DNA of 64,000 bases from Hevea brasiliensis (lineage: Eukaryota; Streptophyta; Magnoliopsida; Malpighiales; Euphorbiaceae): NCBI RefSeq assembly GCF_030052815.1, contig NC_079499.1:100474480-100538479 (forward strand), in the 5' to 3' direction. Positions 34,491-46,775 of the stretch are shown here, piece by piece. Numbering within the stretch: position 1 is the first letter of the stretch; the number at the start of each line of letters is the position of its first letter. A model generated the notes under the pieces. That model did not search any database and was not told where the DNA came from. It was given only the letters and a program-made list of their open reading frames with translations. Made by a program: the position numbers and the translations under genes.

Positions 34491-36339
34491 TGTAACATCC
34501 TAAATTTTTTAAATAAAAATTATAAATTTTAAATAAAAATTATAAAGATTATATTCTAACTTCTGGTATTGTGACATTCGCATAGGTATTTTCATTTCGA
34601 GGAAATTTTACTGGCGACTAGGACTGCATTTTCGGGCCAGACACATGGGCTGCCAAACTCACTTCGGAAGTAGGTCAATATTACAGTGTTTTTCATCATT
34701 TTCAGATGCCCCGGATGAGTTTCAGGTGTCAGAATTGACATAAATAAATTCTAACTCCAAATACCCCATTTTATCTAAGGTTGAGTTTAAAATAAAATTT
34801 ATAAAATATTTGTGGGTAGCTAAAAAATTATGATTCCAATTGTGTATTAGTATAATAGCATTATTAAGGACTGCAGAGCGTGATTATAGAATTTTCGGAG
34901 TTAATTTGAATAGTTTTTGCAAAATGTTAATTTTAAACTTAATAGTTAAATAATGTAAATATGTGAGTTTTAACTGTGGCAGGCTCAGGAGGAGTATTAT
35001 GATGTTGTTGTGTTGTGGGCCTAAGGCCTTTGGATTAGGAAGTATTATTTAAGTTATTTTGCAGGTTTGGTAGGTCTTAGGTATAGAAAAAATTTTGTCA
35101 GATTTTTAGCATAAATTATGATGTCTTTGACTCTTTAAATTCTTATTTTGTGTTAGTACTGATAAATTCATAATATAATTGTTTAGGTGATTAGGGTCAG
35201 CCTTCTTCTTCCACCCAGCTGCCGCAGTGATATCTGGTAGATTTGTGAGTAGATATTAATTTTATTTATAATTTCAATATTATTATATATTAAATGTATG
35301 TTCATGCATTCATTTATAAATATATGTATGTAGTTAAATACTAGGCACGCCTTGTGTTACATTTTTATTTAATGAAATTATTATGGATATTGCCTCAAAG
35401 TAATTTGGAGCTGTGTGTGTGTGTGTCGACGTGTCTGTGGTGTGATTATGAATATGAGTAGAATGGGTAGTCACGGCTGGAGCTTGACTCACTGGGACTT
35501 GATCCTTATATGTGGATAAGTCGGGGTGAGTACGGTTTTGAATTGATCTCGCTGACCCTCGCTTTTGTATTATTAAGAGAAAGTCCAGCTCGAGTTGATT
35601 TTGCTGGCTGGTGTTGGAACTAAGAGAGCTGTATAGGGGGATCAGCTCCCATATATATGTACATAGATGTGACACATGAGTGTGTGAGTACTCAAAATTA
35701 TTTTTTGTGCGAATATTATTTAAATTGTTTGAAAATATGTGGGTTTGTTGCATTTTGTGCATAGGAATGCATTAGACTTAGATAGTTATAAAAATTGTAT
35801 TTAAAATCAATATCTTACTCTATGAGTCGAACGCTCACTCCTGTTCAACTATTTTTCCTCAGGTGACAGGAAGGCTTTTTGAGAATAATCTACTTTCTTT
35901 CTCGTAGGTTTACCTGAAGAAGTATAGTTGTGTTTTTATTTCCTTGTTTTATATTCTAGAACTCCGTATGTACTAATAGTATATTAATCTTTTTTGGGAT
36001 TATAATAACTCATTCATTTAGGTGTTGTAAACCTTTTATGTGATTGTGCTTGGATGAGGGAGCTGAGCTGCTATTAGATTATTTATCTATATGAGAATTA
36101 TGAGGGTGAGCTAAGCTATCCAAATTGAGTTATTTTGTGTTTACAGGTCCGGTGAGCTAAAACTCCCCGTTGGATAGTTCAATTTATGGCCGGACTTTAT
36201 CCATTTATTTTCTTGAAATTGGACTATAGTTATGAGTCTTATGGTTAGGCTAGGAATAGTTAGACTTATTACGAGCTTTGGGGGCCTTATAATGACCCAA
36301 GTCATAGTGTCGGTCTGGTCCAGAATTCAGGTCATGACA
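34491..36339 (+). mobile_element. Solo LTR, 1849 bp, probably Gypsy-type
   Basis: Starts TGTAACATCC and ends GGTCATGACA, flanked on both sides by the 5-bp duplication TATAT (34486-34490 and 36340-36344). There is no primer-binding site, coding region or second LTR, so it is best read as a solo LTR left by recombination. TGTAACA...TGACA ends are common in plant Gypsy LTRs. The TATAT duplication lies in AT-rich DNA and is therefore weaker evidence than usual. Confidence 0.75.
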
Positions 36340-36344
36340 TATAT

Positions 36345-37325
36345 ATTGTATTCATTATTAATTATTATATTAAATAAAATTTAATTACTTTTATTATAAT
36401 CATCTTAATCCATTGAGCTTAATTTCACTCATTATCTTGACCTATTGAGCTTAATTTTACTCATTATTCTTCAACTTATAGGATTATTTCATCGCCATCT
36501 TTCAACTTCAATTTATATTACAAAAAACATTTAATTTCAATTTGACACCATTCAAAGTCCTTATGGCCAGATTTCATTAGGAATTCTGGCCAAAAGCTTA
36601 ACTAGAGATGCCACGTTGGTACTTTAACAATAAAAAAATATATATTCCCTCTTTTTGATAAATTGCAATGAAATATAGCTACTTGAGGGACAGATCAGAG
36701 AAAGAAGACGATAGGAAAGGGAGAGAGAAAGAATGTTAATGTCAGGTGTGAGAGAGAATATTTTTTCATTGTTAAGAAAGAGAAAGCCCTCTTGACATCT
36801 CATTCTATTTTAGCTGAAGAAGGAGACAATAGTGTAGGACAAGTCACCAATACCTGAACCTTTGGATTTTCTCTTCCTCTAAACCACCTAATGAAGCTTG
36901 ATCTCCTTGTGATTCAAAGGCTCACACCTAACCATGAGGAAACCGTAACTCATCCTCAGCCATGTAAACTGAATATCAAGCTGACTGTGATGATTTCTTG
37001 GTAACCCTTGCAAAAAAAATTACAAAACACAACAAAGAAAACATAGCAAAAATCAAAACAACCCTTAAGACTCGATCAACATGCAACGCCCATTGCTCAA
37101 CCAGACTAGACCCAAATTATATACAAACTAACCCAGCTGTGTACCTATAGTTGTGTAGGGACAAAGGGGACTTCCTTTGCGGCACAAAGATCTTGAAACT
37201 CTAAATGTTCTTACTTATCTAAAAATGATGTATCACAACTTAATCTTATTTAATTAAGTGGCTAAAAAAATATTATTTACCTAATAAATATCAAAATTAA
37301 ATTCTCACTCTCTGAAAAAAAAAAA
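36345..37325. other. Spacer left of the Sirevirus-like element
   Basis: No coding frame or repeat structure recognised. Contains a GA-rich stretch at about 36690-36735. Confidence 0.45.
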
Positions 37326-37330
37326 GCATA

Positions 37331-38758
37331 TGTTGTCCCAAAATAGTCCAAGAGGGGATGAATTGGACTAAAATAATTTTCGGCTCTTGCTTGTAGCCTA
37401 ATGAAAAATTGTGGCTTTATTCAACTAGGTTCTCATTTATATATATATATAGTGAAAGTGATATGTGTTTCAATAATGTGTCCCTAAATTTCAGTTCAAG
37501 CTTTAATAAATTTTTATAGCAATTTTTGACATAACATGCATCACAAAATATTCAACTAATTTTTTAACCTACTCAATATATCGTCAAGTATATCAACTCA
37601 ATCTATTCAATCAATATTCAATATCATGCATAGAAATTAAATTACACAAAAGTAAAGAGATTAAGGTTAGAGAAATCAAACACAATGATTTTTATAGTGG
37701 TTTGGCTTAACTAGCCTATATCCACTCTCTCAATGAACCCTCTTTAAGTCTTCTCTCCACTATTTGCTCTTTTAAAGGCAAGAGACCAAAAGCCCTTTAT
37801 AACTTTTTCAACACCAATCTTTTACCAAGGTAGCTTGAACCCTTGACAAGTGCTATCTCAAGCACTCACACTCTCAAGCTTCAATAAATGCTTGTACAAC
37901 CTCTCTTGAATGCAATTTAATGTTTTAACACTCACTCACACTCAAAACAAATCAAACTATAAAGAAGAGATAAGTTGATTTACCAATGGTAGCTCAAACA
38001 CTTAAAAGCTCTTAAATAAAAGTAATAAATGAAAAATCAAGATTGGAGTGCAATTGTAAGCTTTCATCAAGTGTAAAATGAAGTAAAGGAGGTGTATTTA
38101 TAGTCCCAAATCATTTTAAACTGTTTGAAACTTTTTTGGAATATTATACACTCTGTTCTAGGCAAAATAGCCATTATTTTGTCTTTTTGTACAAAGTTGA
38201 GCAACTCTAATCATTTAGCAAACTAATGAAATTTTTGGCGACAGTAGTAAACTAGTTAGCAAACTAATATTTTATCAAACACATTAGCAAACTAATATTT
38301 TAGCAAACAAATTAGCAAACTAATTTACCAGATGCCAGTTTCAAATTGTAATCTTTAAAAAATCTAATTTAGACCTTAAAAAATATATATTCCAATAGCA
38401 ATATCCAAGGTCATGATGTGACAAAATTTTATAAAGTAATTGAAAGAAAAATTAATTTTGAGCTCCATTTGACTAAAACTTTCTTCTATTCTTTTTACAC
38501 AAGTCCTAAGACTCAATTTCTAACTCTATGACTTTTATACCTTTACTTTGAGTTTTATCTTTCATAATCTTGTTCTTTCTCAACTTTGATTCATCTTGAG
38601 ATGTCTTTTAGTGCTCTTCCTCCTTTAATGCAACCTCAAAGATTCTTCATGAATAAGAGAAAGAATCTATATATCACTTAAAATTGAGTTAGATATATTC
38701 TATTTGAGTTTTGTTATCATCAAAATCAATGCTTATTTTGAGTTACACGGGGTCAAAA
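37331..38758 (-). repeat. 3' LTR of the Sirevirus-like element (~1.43 kb)
   Basis: Runs in plus orientation from TGTTGTCCC to about GGGGTCAAAA, pairing with 55444-56812. It keeps two segments (about 30 and 25 bp, near 38530 and 38725) that the other LTR lacks. It contains a cluster of AGCAAACTAAT-type repeats at about 38215-38330. Confidence 0.9.
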
Positions 38759-39135
38759 ATCTTTCTCTTTTTGATGATGACAAAACTCAATTGAATCATC
38801 AATCAAGAATAAATAAAAGTGTGCGTAAGTTTATGTATAACCAAACATGTTAGTATGCGGAAAATACTCCCCCTAAATGTATGCACACAATTTCAAAAAA
38901 TAAAAGTATTAACAGTAATACAAAACTCCCCCTTAATTTATGCTACAAAACATGTTCATAAGATATTCACAATTTCAATATGCAAAATGTTAAACTTAAT
39001 AGTTTGCACACATAAGTCACAATAGTTTGCATACACACTTCTAAACATAAGCATACTTCCATTTTCAAAATATAAGCACACATCCAATTTCCCAAACCAA
39101 AAGCACACATCCATTCTCCCCCTTTTTGTCATCAG
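38759..39135 (-). other. Repeated polypurine-tract motifs upstream of the 3' LTR
   Basis: On the minus strand, AGGGGGAG-type tracts occur at 38865-38874, 38924-38934 and 39115-39135 (the last as TGATGACAAAAAGGGGGAGAA). The terminal tract AAAAAGAGAAAGAT (38759-38772) touches the LTR. Multiplied polypurine tracts before the 3' LTR are a known Sirevirus feature. Confidence 0.8.
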
Positions 39136-39277
39136 CCAAAAAGGAAATAGGAGATATTAATCCAAAAAGAACCAAGTAAGTACAAACTGAAAATCAGTAA
39201 GATAAATAGTAGTAAACTGAAAAACCATTCAACAACAGTAGTAAACATATTAGTAAACTAAAAATGCAGATCATTTT

Positions 39278-41021
39278 CTAAACATTAAGCCTTTTGCTCC
39301 TTTGAATAGCTTTGGAAGGCACCATTTTCTTCTTGGAGGGTTTAGCAGTAGGTGGCTGACAAACTTGGTCAGCCAAAGGCTCATGCTCCTGTGACTCATC
39401 CTCATTAGATGGGGTTTGAAGGGCAGCAGCCAGAGTCTGATATGGATTGGACACCATAGACTTAACTCTTTTCTTGCCCTTCTTAAACTGAGAAGCTTCA
39501 GTTGCAGAAGGTTTAGGTGGAGCACTCTCTTGCTGATCCTTTAGAGAGTCTTCCTTCTTCTGTGTAGACTCAAAATACAGGTTGTACAATTTGTTCACTC
39601 TCAAGTTCAACAGTAAGCTCAACTACAGGTTCTACAACCTGTTCACTAACATGCTCAATAAGGTTCAATTGCAGGTTCTACAACCTGTTCACTTTCATGT
39701 TCTACAGCAGCAGTAGACTCACCAAGCCCAGTACCTCCACACTAAACATTACCATGATAAAAAACATGGGCATCATGAGTAGAAAGGTCACCTGCAGGTA
39801 CATCAGTCTCAGCTTTGGTTGCAAAATCAGTTTCCTATGCCTGCTTAAGATTTGCAATCTGTTTCTTTAACTCCTCATTTTGAGTAAGTAAATGACTTAT
39901 TTTGTAATCAATAATATCCAAAAATTTTCTCAGAAGTTCATTAGACTGATTTGATGTATTGAATTTCTCATTAATAAATGTTCTTAGCCCTTGAAGCTCA
40001 CTCATAATCTCACTTTGGGAATCTGAATCAACTTTAGCTTTAGAAGATCCACCTTTTTCAAAAAGTTTCTTTCTTCCATCAGTATCAGAATGAATTTCTC
40101 TAAGTACAATTAAATATGCCCTAGAACTCTCCTTAAAGACATTTATCTCCAATTCTCTAAACAAGGCAGTTAAGAGGTGTGCATAGGGTAATTTACCAAT
40201 CCCATAAGCTTTGCACATATTCTTGAAAATCAGATATGCCAAATTCATTCTTACTTTGTTAACAATATGCCACATGATGCACATATCCAAGTAACTCAAA
40301 TATCCATAGCTGACAAATTTAGGACAAAATATATAATTCACCATACTGTGAATAATCTTAATATGCTGAAAGGCTTTAGCGCTAGTGGATTTTTCACTAG
40401 TGGCAGTGTTGGTAGGAAAACTTTCACTTTCAAATTCAGTTAAATTAAAACCTGGAACTCTAGCAACATCTCTATGAGCAGAGATTCTATTTCCATCATT
40501 CGGCAATTTTAAGGCTTTAGCAATCAATTCAACAGAAATGTCATATGCTCTGTCATTCAAAGAAACCTCAAATCTGTCTTCTTCATTAACTACTTTTAAA
40601 GTTCTATAGAATTCTTGGACTAGTCTAGGGTAGTAAACATCAGCGCATTCACAAGCATTTATCCATTCTTGAAATTCAAAGAGTTCCTTAAATTAAAAAT
40701 CAACCTGATCAAAATTGTCCCATATAATGAACTTATAGTCTAGAAGCGCTTTGTCAACAACAGAGCTCGATGATTTTGCAGCACCCTTTTTTACGTTGAA
40801 TATCAATCCCACGCACTTTCCTCCCCTTTTTCTTTTTCCGGTGCCATCACCGTAGGTTTGACTTCCTTAGATGGGTCAGAGGATACACTGTCAGACTCAG
40901 GTACTGGTGTTTTCCTCTTTTCTTTCAATTTCTTCTTTAATGCTGCAACAGGGAGTTCTTCAGATGAAGAAGAGGACGGCGAGGCAGCAGCAGTAGGGGA
41001 TTTTCATTTGCTGCAAGCCAT
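39278..41021 (-). pseudogene. Env-like / extra ORF of the Sirevirus-like element
   Basis: Downstream of pol, a second gene starts near the ATG at 41021 with a Ser/Lys-rich stretch. It continues through ALLDYKFIIWDNFD, a stop at about 40696, then FEFQEWINACECADVYYPRL, VSLNDRAYDISVELIAKALKLP, FCPKFVSYGYLSYLDMCIMW and a coiled-coil end (NEELKKQIANLKQA), with a stop at 39835. A Lys/Pro/Ser-rich tail in another frame reaches 39278. SIRE-type elements carry an env-like gene in this place. The central block also resembles a domain found in plant transposon-encoded proteins. Early stops and at least two shifts show it is dead. It includes a short GTTCTACAACCTGTTCAC repeat at 39620-39700. Confidence 0.75.
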
Positions 41022-41649
41022 AGATGGTGAACCAGAGGCGATGAAGAATTGGGAATTTAAAATGGGTTCTAGCACAGTGAGGAATGAATGAGGGATTAGA
41101 GTTTTAAGTGATGATTAGAGAGTGAGATAGGCGCTTTGATGAAAATGAGTCAGTGTTAATGACAAGAAAATTGGTAAGAGTAGTACCATAAATCAATGCA
41201 GAGGAGAGAGAGAGTCGAGTATGGTGAGAGGGGAAAAAAAAAAGAATTGATAGGTGAAGGTTTCGTGTAGCATTGGGTAAGATTGATTTTTCTTGAGTCC
41301 CGTGCTTTCCCTCTTCTAATTTGTTTTATTTGAATTTCATTTTTATTTTAAATGTGTGTGTATATATATATACATATCTGACACAGCGAAGACAATGTGA
41401 ATGGATAAGTGCATTGTTTGGCGGGCAGAAAGTTCAAAACACAATCACTTTTTGGCTTAAAATTTAAACAGTATACGATACAGCAAACTAATTTTAGGCA
41501 CGCAAAAGTAGCATACAACTTAGTAAACTAATTTTACGAGTACAAAAATAAATTAGCTACTGTTATTTAAAGTTTTATTAGCAAATTACTCACACATTAG
41601 ATAATATGCAAATATATTAAATCTATATGAATTGAATTTCAAGCAAGTG

Positions 41650-42364
41650 GTTCACTCATGCCAATTTCCTTTCTAATTTTGCAAAAAGTTTCCTCATTGA
41701 GTGGTTTTGTAAAAATATCCGCAAGTTGATTTTCAGAAGTAACAAATTCAATTTTAATATTTCCATTTTGAATATGATCTCTAATAAAATGATGTCTAAT
41801 CTTAATATGTTTTGTTCTTGAATGTTAGACTGAATTTTTATTAAGTTTATGGCACTTGTGTTGTCACACCTAATTGGAACAAGATTATATTTTAAACTAA
41901 AATCTTCCAATTGTTGTTTCATCCATAAAATTTGAGCAACACAACTACCAGCAGTAATATATTTAGCCTCAGTTGTAGACAGAGCCACTAAAGTTTGTTT
42001 CTTACTGTGCCAAGAAACTAGTGCAAAACTAAGAAATTGATAGGTACCTGAAGTACTTTTTCTATCCAATCTACTTCCTGCAAAATCTGAATCACTATAA
42101 CCTACAAGATTGAATGATTTACATTTTGGATACCATAAACCAATTGAGTGTGTGCCAATGAGGTATTTGAAGATTCTTTTAATTGCACTTAGATGGGATT
42201 CTTTTGGACATGATTGAAATCTTACACACAAGCAAACACTAAAATATATGTCTGGTCTAGAAGCAGTAAGATATAAAAGAGAGCCAATCATACCTCTATA
42301 AAGCTTTGTATCTACTTCTTTACGTTTTTCATCATTGTCCATCTTAATTGTTGAACTCATAAGA
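41650..42364 (-). pseudogene. Sirevirus-like pol: end of reverse transcriptase and RNase H
   Basis: Continues the polymerase frame broken at 45828. Visible are YRGMIGSLLYLTASRPDI, KESHLSAIKRIFKYL, the RNase H region with DSDFAGSRLDRKSTSG, ALSTTEAKYITAGSC and RCDNTSA. A frameshift follows at about 41820, after which the tail (ADIFTKPLNEETF-like) is in another frame. Confidence 0.88.
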
Positions 42365-42369
42365 GTGCC

Positions 42370-45300
42370 TGTAGCACCCCTATTTTTATAGCCTGGTATA
42401 TTTTACTATTCCGGTGATCGGTGTCGGTCCAGACAAGTAAGAGGATTAGAACCACACTTAAGACAATTAGATAAGCCTTAAACACAAATAATTAGTAATT
42501 GTCAATTAGTTAAGTATAAATAAGAAAAATAGAACATAAGAGATTAAATGAGCCGAGAGTCACAGTGATGGGTGACCCTCTCGGGAAGGATTGCGAGGTC
42601 GATTTAAACTCAAATTTCGAACCATAAAATGTGACGCCGCGGTCCTTAGGAATATTACGAACATAATGGAAAAGAGAAAATCATAAAAAAGATTTGTTAA
42701 GTAGGTCAAATAATTAGATCAGGGATCCAGAAGAAATATTGAATTACTTGCAAACCGAATTAAACCAGCGAGGGGCAATTTATTTAATTCACCTCTAGAG
42801 CTGACTCCTGACCTAATTGTCCAATAAAATTGGAGAAAAGAAAATTTTGAGATCGAGAATCAAATTAAATAACTATTGAAAAATTAATGAAAATGAAAAA
42901 AGAAAAGAAAAAAAGCTTTATTTCATCATCTTGATGACATCACAAATGATGTCAAAATAAAAATTAATTTTGCCCAGTAATTGACCAAGTCAAATGGCTA
43001 ATTTAAGAGATAAATGACATAAAAAAAAACAAAAAGAAAATTCATTTTCATCTTCTTCAACACATTTAGCCGTCCCCCACCCCTCTCTCATCTCTCTCAC
43101 ATATATTTCCTCCATTGAAGCTAAAATTCAAAGCTTTACAAACCCTAGAAATCCTCCAAAAATTTCACTAAATTATGATTAAACCTTGATTTAGCACCTT
43201 AGTTCAACTATTGATCAAGAAAAGGAAGGAAGAAAAATAGAGATTTGAAGATTGGAAATTCAAAGAAGGAGGTAAGTGTTCTAAATTTCAATTTTCTATT
43301 TAAATGCATGCTTAGCTACTTAAATTAACTTAGAAATTAAAGAAAAGAAACAAATCAAACATGAGGGACCAAACATGAAATTCATCCATGTTAGAGATGA
43401 ATAGGATTTGATGGGTTTGGATGCAATTAAATATGTAGGCAAGTTTGATTGAGAGTGTAGATAATGTTTATACACTTTGAGTTCATGATTTGAAGCTATT
43501 GAAGAATTAGGGTTCTTAACCCTTAGGGTTTTGGGAGGAAAAATATGAGAATTAGCCAAATGATGTTTTTGACCTTGTTTGAGATGAGAAATGGTCATGT
43601 ATGACCAATTGTGGTGTGTTGGAACCAAAAGGAAATTCGGATTGGTTATGGGCATTCTACGGGTAGCATGACCAAGGTCCCTTTCAGGGACCAAAACTGA
43701 AAATTTACAAGCCCAATTGGTGTGAGGCTAATTGGTAATGAAACTAGACACAAAATGACACATTTTTCATTTAGGAATCATTCCCAAAAAGTGACCAAAA
43801 CCTAGTGAACAATTTGACCAAATCTGGACTTAGGTATTCTGCCCTGTACAAAAATGACTAAATAAACAGTATTTGTTCATTTGGCCATAACTTGGGCTAG
43901 GGAAGTCTAAATGACCTGAAATTTTACCAGTGGAAAGCTGAGATATAGACCTAAAACTTTCATGAAGAGCAGCAACTCAAATTATGCCCTTAATTAAGTC
44001 ATTTAGTCACCTAAATTCGGTGACCTAAAACTGCCAGAACCAGAATTTGCCCAGAAATCTGGGTTAAGTCCAATCCGGCAGCTATGATTCAAATGGCTAT
44101 AACTTGAGGTACAAAACTCCAAATTGAGTGATTCAAAAAGGAGAATAAATTTAAGACATTAAGAAACAATTTCTATGAAGAAAACTTAGCCAAATTTCTA
44201 ACAGCAACATGACCAATGGAACAATGCAACATAAGACACCAAAACTGAAAATTTGCAAATTTGCCTAAAAGACTTAAAATTTGAGAAAACAACCAAAACC
44301 AATAAAATTGGTGACCAAAATGTGGTATGTGAGTATAGTTGGAATTCATATACCTATTAAGCCTTAGAAAGTCAACAAATTGACTTGAATAGTGTAGCGA
44401 ATAGTAACTCCGAAACACAAATTTTAAAGAACATCAAGTTTAGCATATATAAGTTAGATAAAAGTGAATTTAAATTTATTTTTGGATTTATGCTAAGTTA
44501 TGGTGCTGAAACACTGTGAAACTATGTGTTTCAGTGGAAAAGAATACCGAAAAAAAACCCGAGGGATCGAATCAAGGCCAAGAGACGACTCGCTTAAGGT
44601 TTGTGCACAACATCAATATGCTTTAAGATTCATTTACAAAGTGCATGAAATGTGTATTATGCTTTTGCTTTGAATTGTTGAAAGTTTATTTGTGTATGTT
44701 TGAAATGGCAATAAATGTTCAGTAAATTGTTAAGATAAGTTTTGAAATCACAGTGTCATGACTATATATTTGAATACCTCACTAGCATGACTAGTAGGGG
44801 AAATCAGTTTTGAATTTTGATTCCTTCTCTGGCTGAAGTGTTGAGGTGTGTGCCAATAGAGGAAGAAAAAGAATGGGTTCCCATATATTTGAGCTAGCTA
44901 GCCTTGTGATGTGACTTCTCTTTCGCCTCTGGCTATTGAGATGATATTTGTTTCGAATGGCAAGATATAATTGTGTGTTTTTATGAAATTTGGTTTGAGA
45001 CTTTTGAAATGAAATTGTTTGAATTAAAATCATGTTTTGAATTTTATATCTCACGTTCAGTTAAATTTTTGAATAATTATGTTTTAATTCTGCATAAAGA
45101 TTATTTTAGTATGTTGTGCACCACTGAGTCCTAGTACTCAGCGATGGCTGTTATTGCTGTCGCAGATATAGAGACTAGAGGAGCAGCAGAGTAAGCTACT
45201 GAGGATTGAGGAGCTACCTGCCTTGAAGTCTACTGGGTATATTTTATACCCTGATTGTAAAAACTATTTTGATGTATGTAACTGTATGGACATGTAAAAT

Positions 45301-45828
45301 TGGTTATGAGCAGTTGTATAAAGCTTGTAATAAATTTTGGTTTGGATTTTTCTTAATGTAAATTTTTTTAATGATGTATATAAATTGTTTTATCTTTAAC
45401 GAAATATGAATGGAAGTATTTTGCATTAATTTGAATGAAATGGATGATTGTTGAATTTTGGAAATTGATAAATGATGTTGAATTTGGTTGGGATGGTTGT
45501 GGAAATTGACGAAGTTCTTGAGATAAATCTTTGGAAGTGCTTTTTACAGGTATTTAAAGAACTGTTTTCTCAAAATACAGACGACACTCTACCGAAATTT
45601 TTATAAAATTTACGAAAAAATAAAATGGGACAAAAATCTTAACTAGTTTTCAAACTCTAATTAAATGTTTTAATACCTATTAGAAAATGATCACCACTTA
45701 TAAAAGTAAGAAAATTGTTTTAAAATCCCTTGTAGGGTACTTAATGAGTTATCAATAGGTGAAATTCGGTAGTTCATTAGGTATTCTACGGGATCATATT
45801 ATGCCTTACAGAGGGGTAAGGTATGACA
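42370..45828 (+). mobile_element. Large solo LTR A (3459 bp) inserted in the Sirevirus-like RT
   Basis: Begins TGTAGCACCCC and ends GGTAAGGTATGACA. The flanks GTGCC (42365-42369) and GTGTC (45829-45833) agree at 4 of 5 positions and fit a 5-bp target duplication. It is closely related, in opposite orientation, to 46776-50466. It carries no gag or pol; its short open frames are noise. TGTAACACCCC...GGTGTGACA-type ends suggest a Gypsy family with very long LTRs. Confidence 0.85.
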
Positions 45829-45833
45829 GTGTC

Positions 45834-46770
45834 CTTGCTCTTCAAATCTTCCATTTTAAATTTCTTCGACATATCCTTGATGTATTTTGATTGATTTATG
45901 AAGATGCCATCTTTCATTTGCTTAATTTGAAGTCCAAGGAAGAATGTGAGCTCCCCCATCATGCTCATCTCAAATTCATTCTGCATAATCTTAAAAAATT
46001 TCTTGCAAAGAGATTCTTTAGTAGCACCAAGAATTATATCATCAACATATATTTGCACAATGAGCATATCATTATAATGCTTCTTAACAAAAAGTGTTGT
46101 GTCCACTTTGCCTCTTTGGAAATCATTTTGTAAAAAGAATTTACTAAGCCTTTTATACCATGCTCTAGGAGCTTGTTTTAAACCATATAAAGCTTTAGTA
46201 AGTTTATAAACATGATTTGGATGCTCATGATTTTCAAAGCCCAGAGGTTGTGCAATATACACTTCCTCATCAATATAACCATTTAAAAATGCACTTTTGA
46301 CATCCATTTGATAAAGCATAAAATCCTTGTAACTTGCAAAGGCACATAACATTCTAATAGCTTCAATTCTAGCAACCGGAGCAAAGGTTTCATCAAAATC
46401 AATACCTTCCTCTTGGTTGTAGCCTTAACCCACTAGTCTAGCTTTTTTTCTAACAACATTGCCTTTTTCATCCATTTTGTTTCTGAAAACCCATTTAGTA
46501 CCAATAATTAAATGATTTTTGGGTTTAGGCACCAAATTCCAAACTTTGTTTTCCTCAAATTGATTGAGTTCTTCTTGCATGGCAAGAATCAAAATTTCAT
46601 CATTTTGAGCTTCTTCAAAACATTCAGGTTCAATTTGTGAAACAAAGGCAACATTAGCAAAATATTTTCTCAATTGTGCTCTAGTCATCATCCTTTGAGA
46701 TGAATCATCAATGATGTCTTCTTGGGGATGATTTCTATGGAATCTCCACTCTTTAGGTAAATTTCATGTT
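45834..46770 (-). pseudogene. Sirevirus-like pol: reverse transcriptase
   Basis: The segment between the two large insertions. On the minus strand it shows TKWVFRNKMDEKGNVVRKKARLV, a stop, then [50 protein letters not shown] and the catalytic [10 protein letters not shown] (about 46040), ending in [13 protein letters not shown] at the insertion point. The YVDD active site is intact. Confidence 0.9.
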
Positions 46771-46775
46771 GGGGT

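Noticed and set aside
40858..41091. 77-codon plus-strand frame with Ser/Asp/Glu-rich stretch
   Set aside because: Antisense to the N-terminal part of the env-like gene.
41656..46691. Treating the separate minus-strand RT and RNase H pieces as different Copia elements
   Set aside because: They continue one another across the large insertions in the same order and orientation, within a single GCATA-bounded element.
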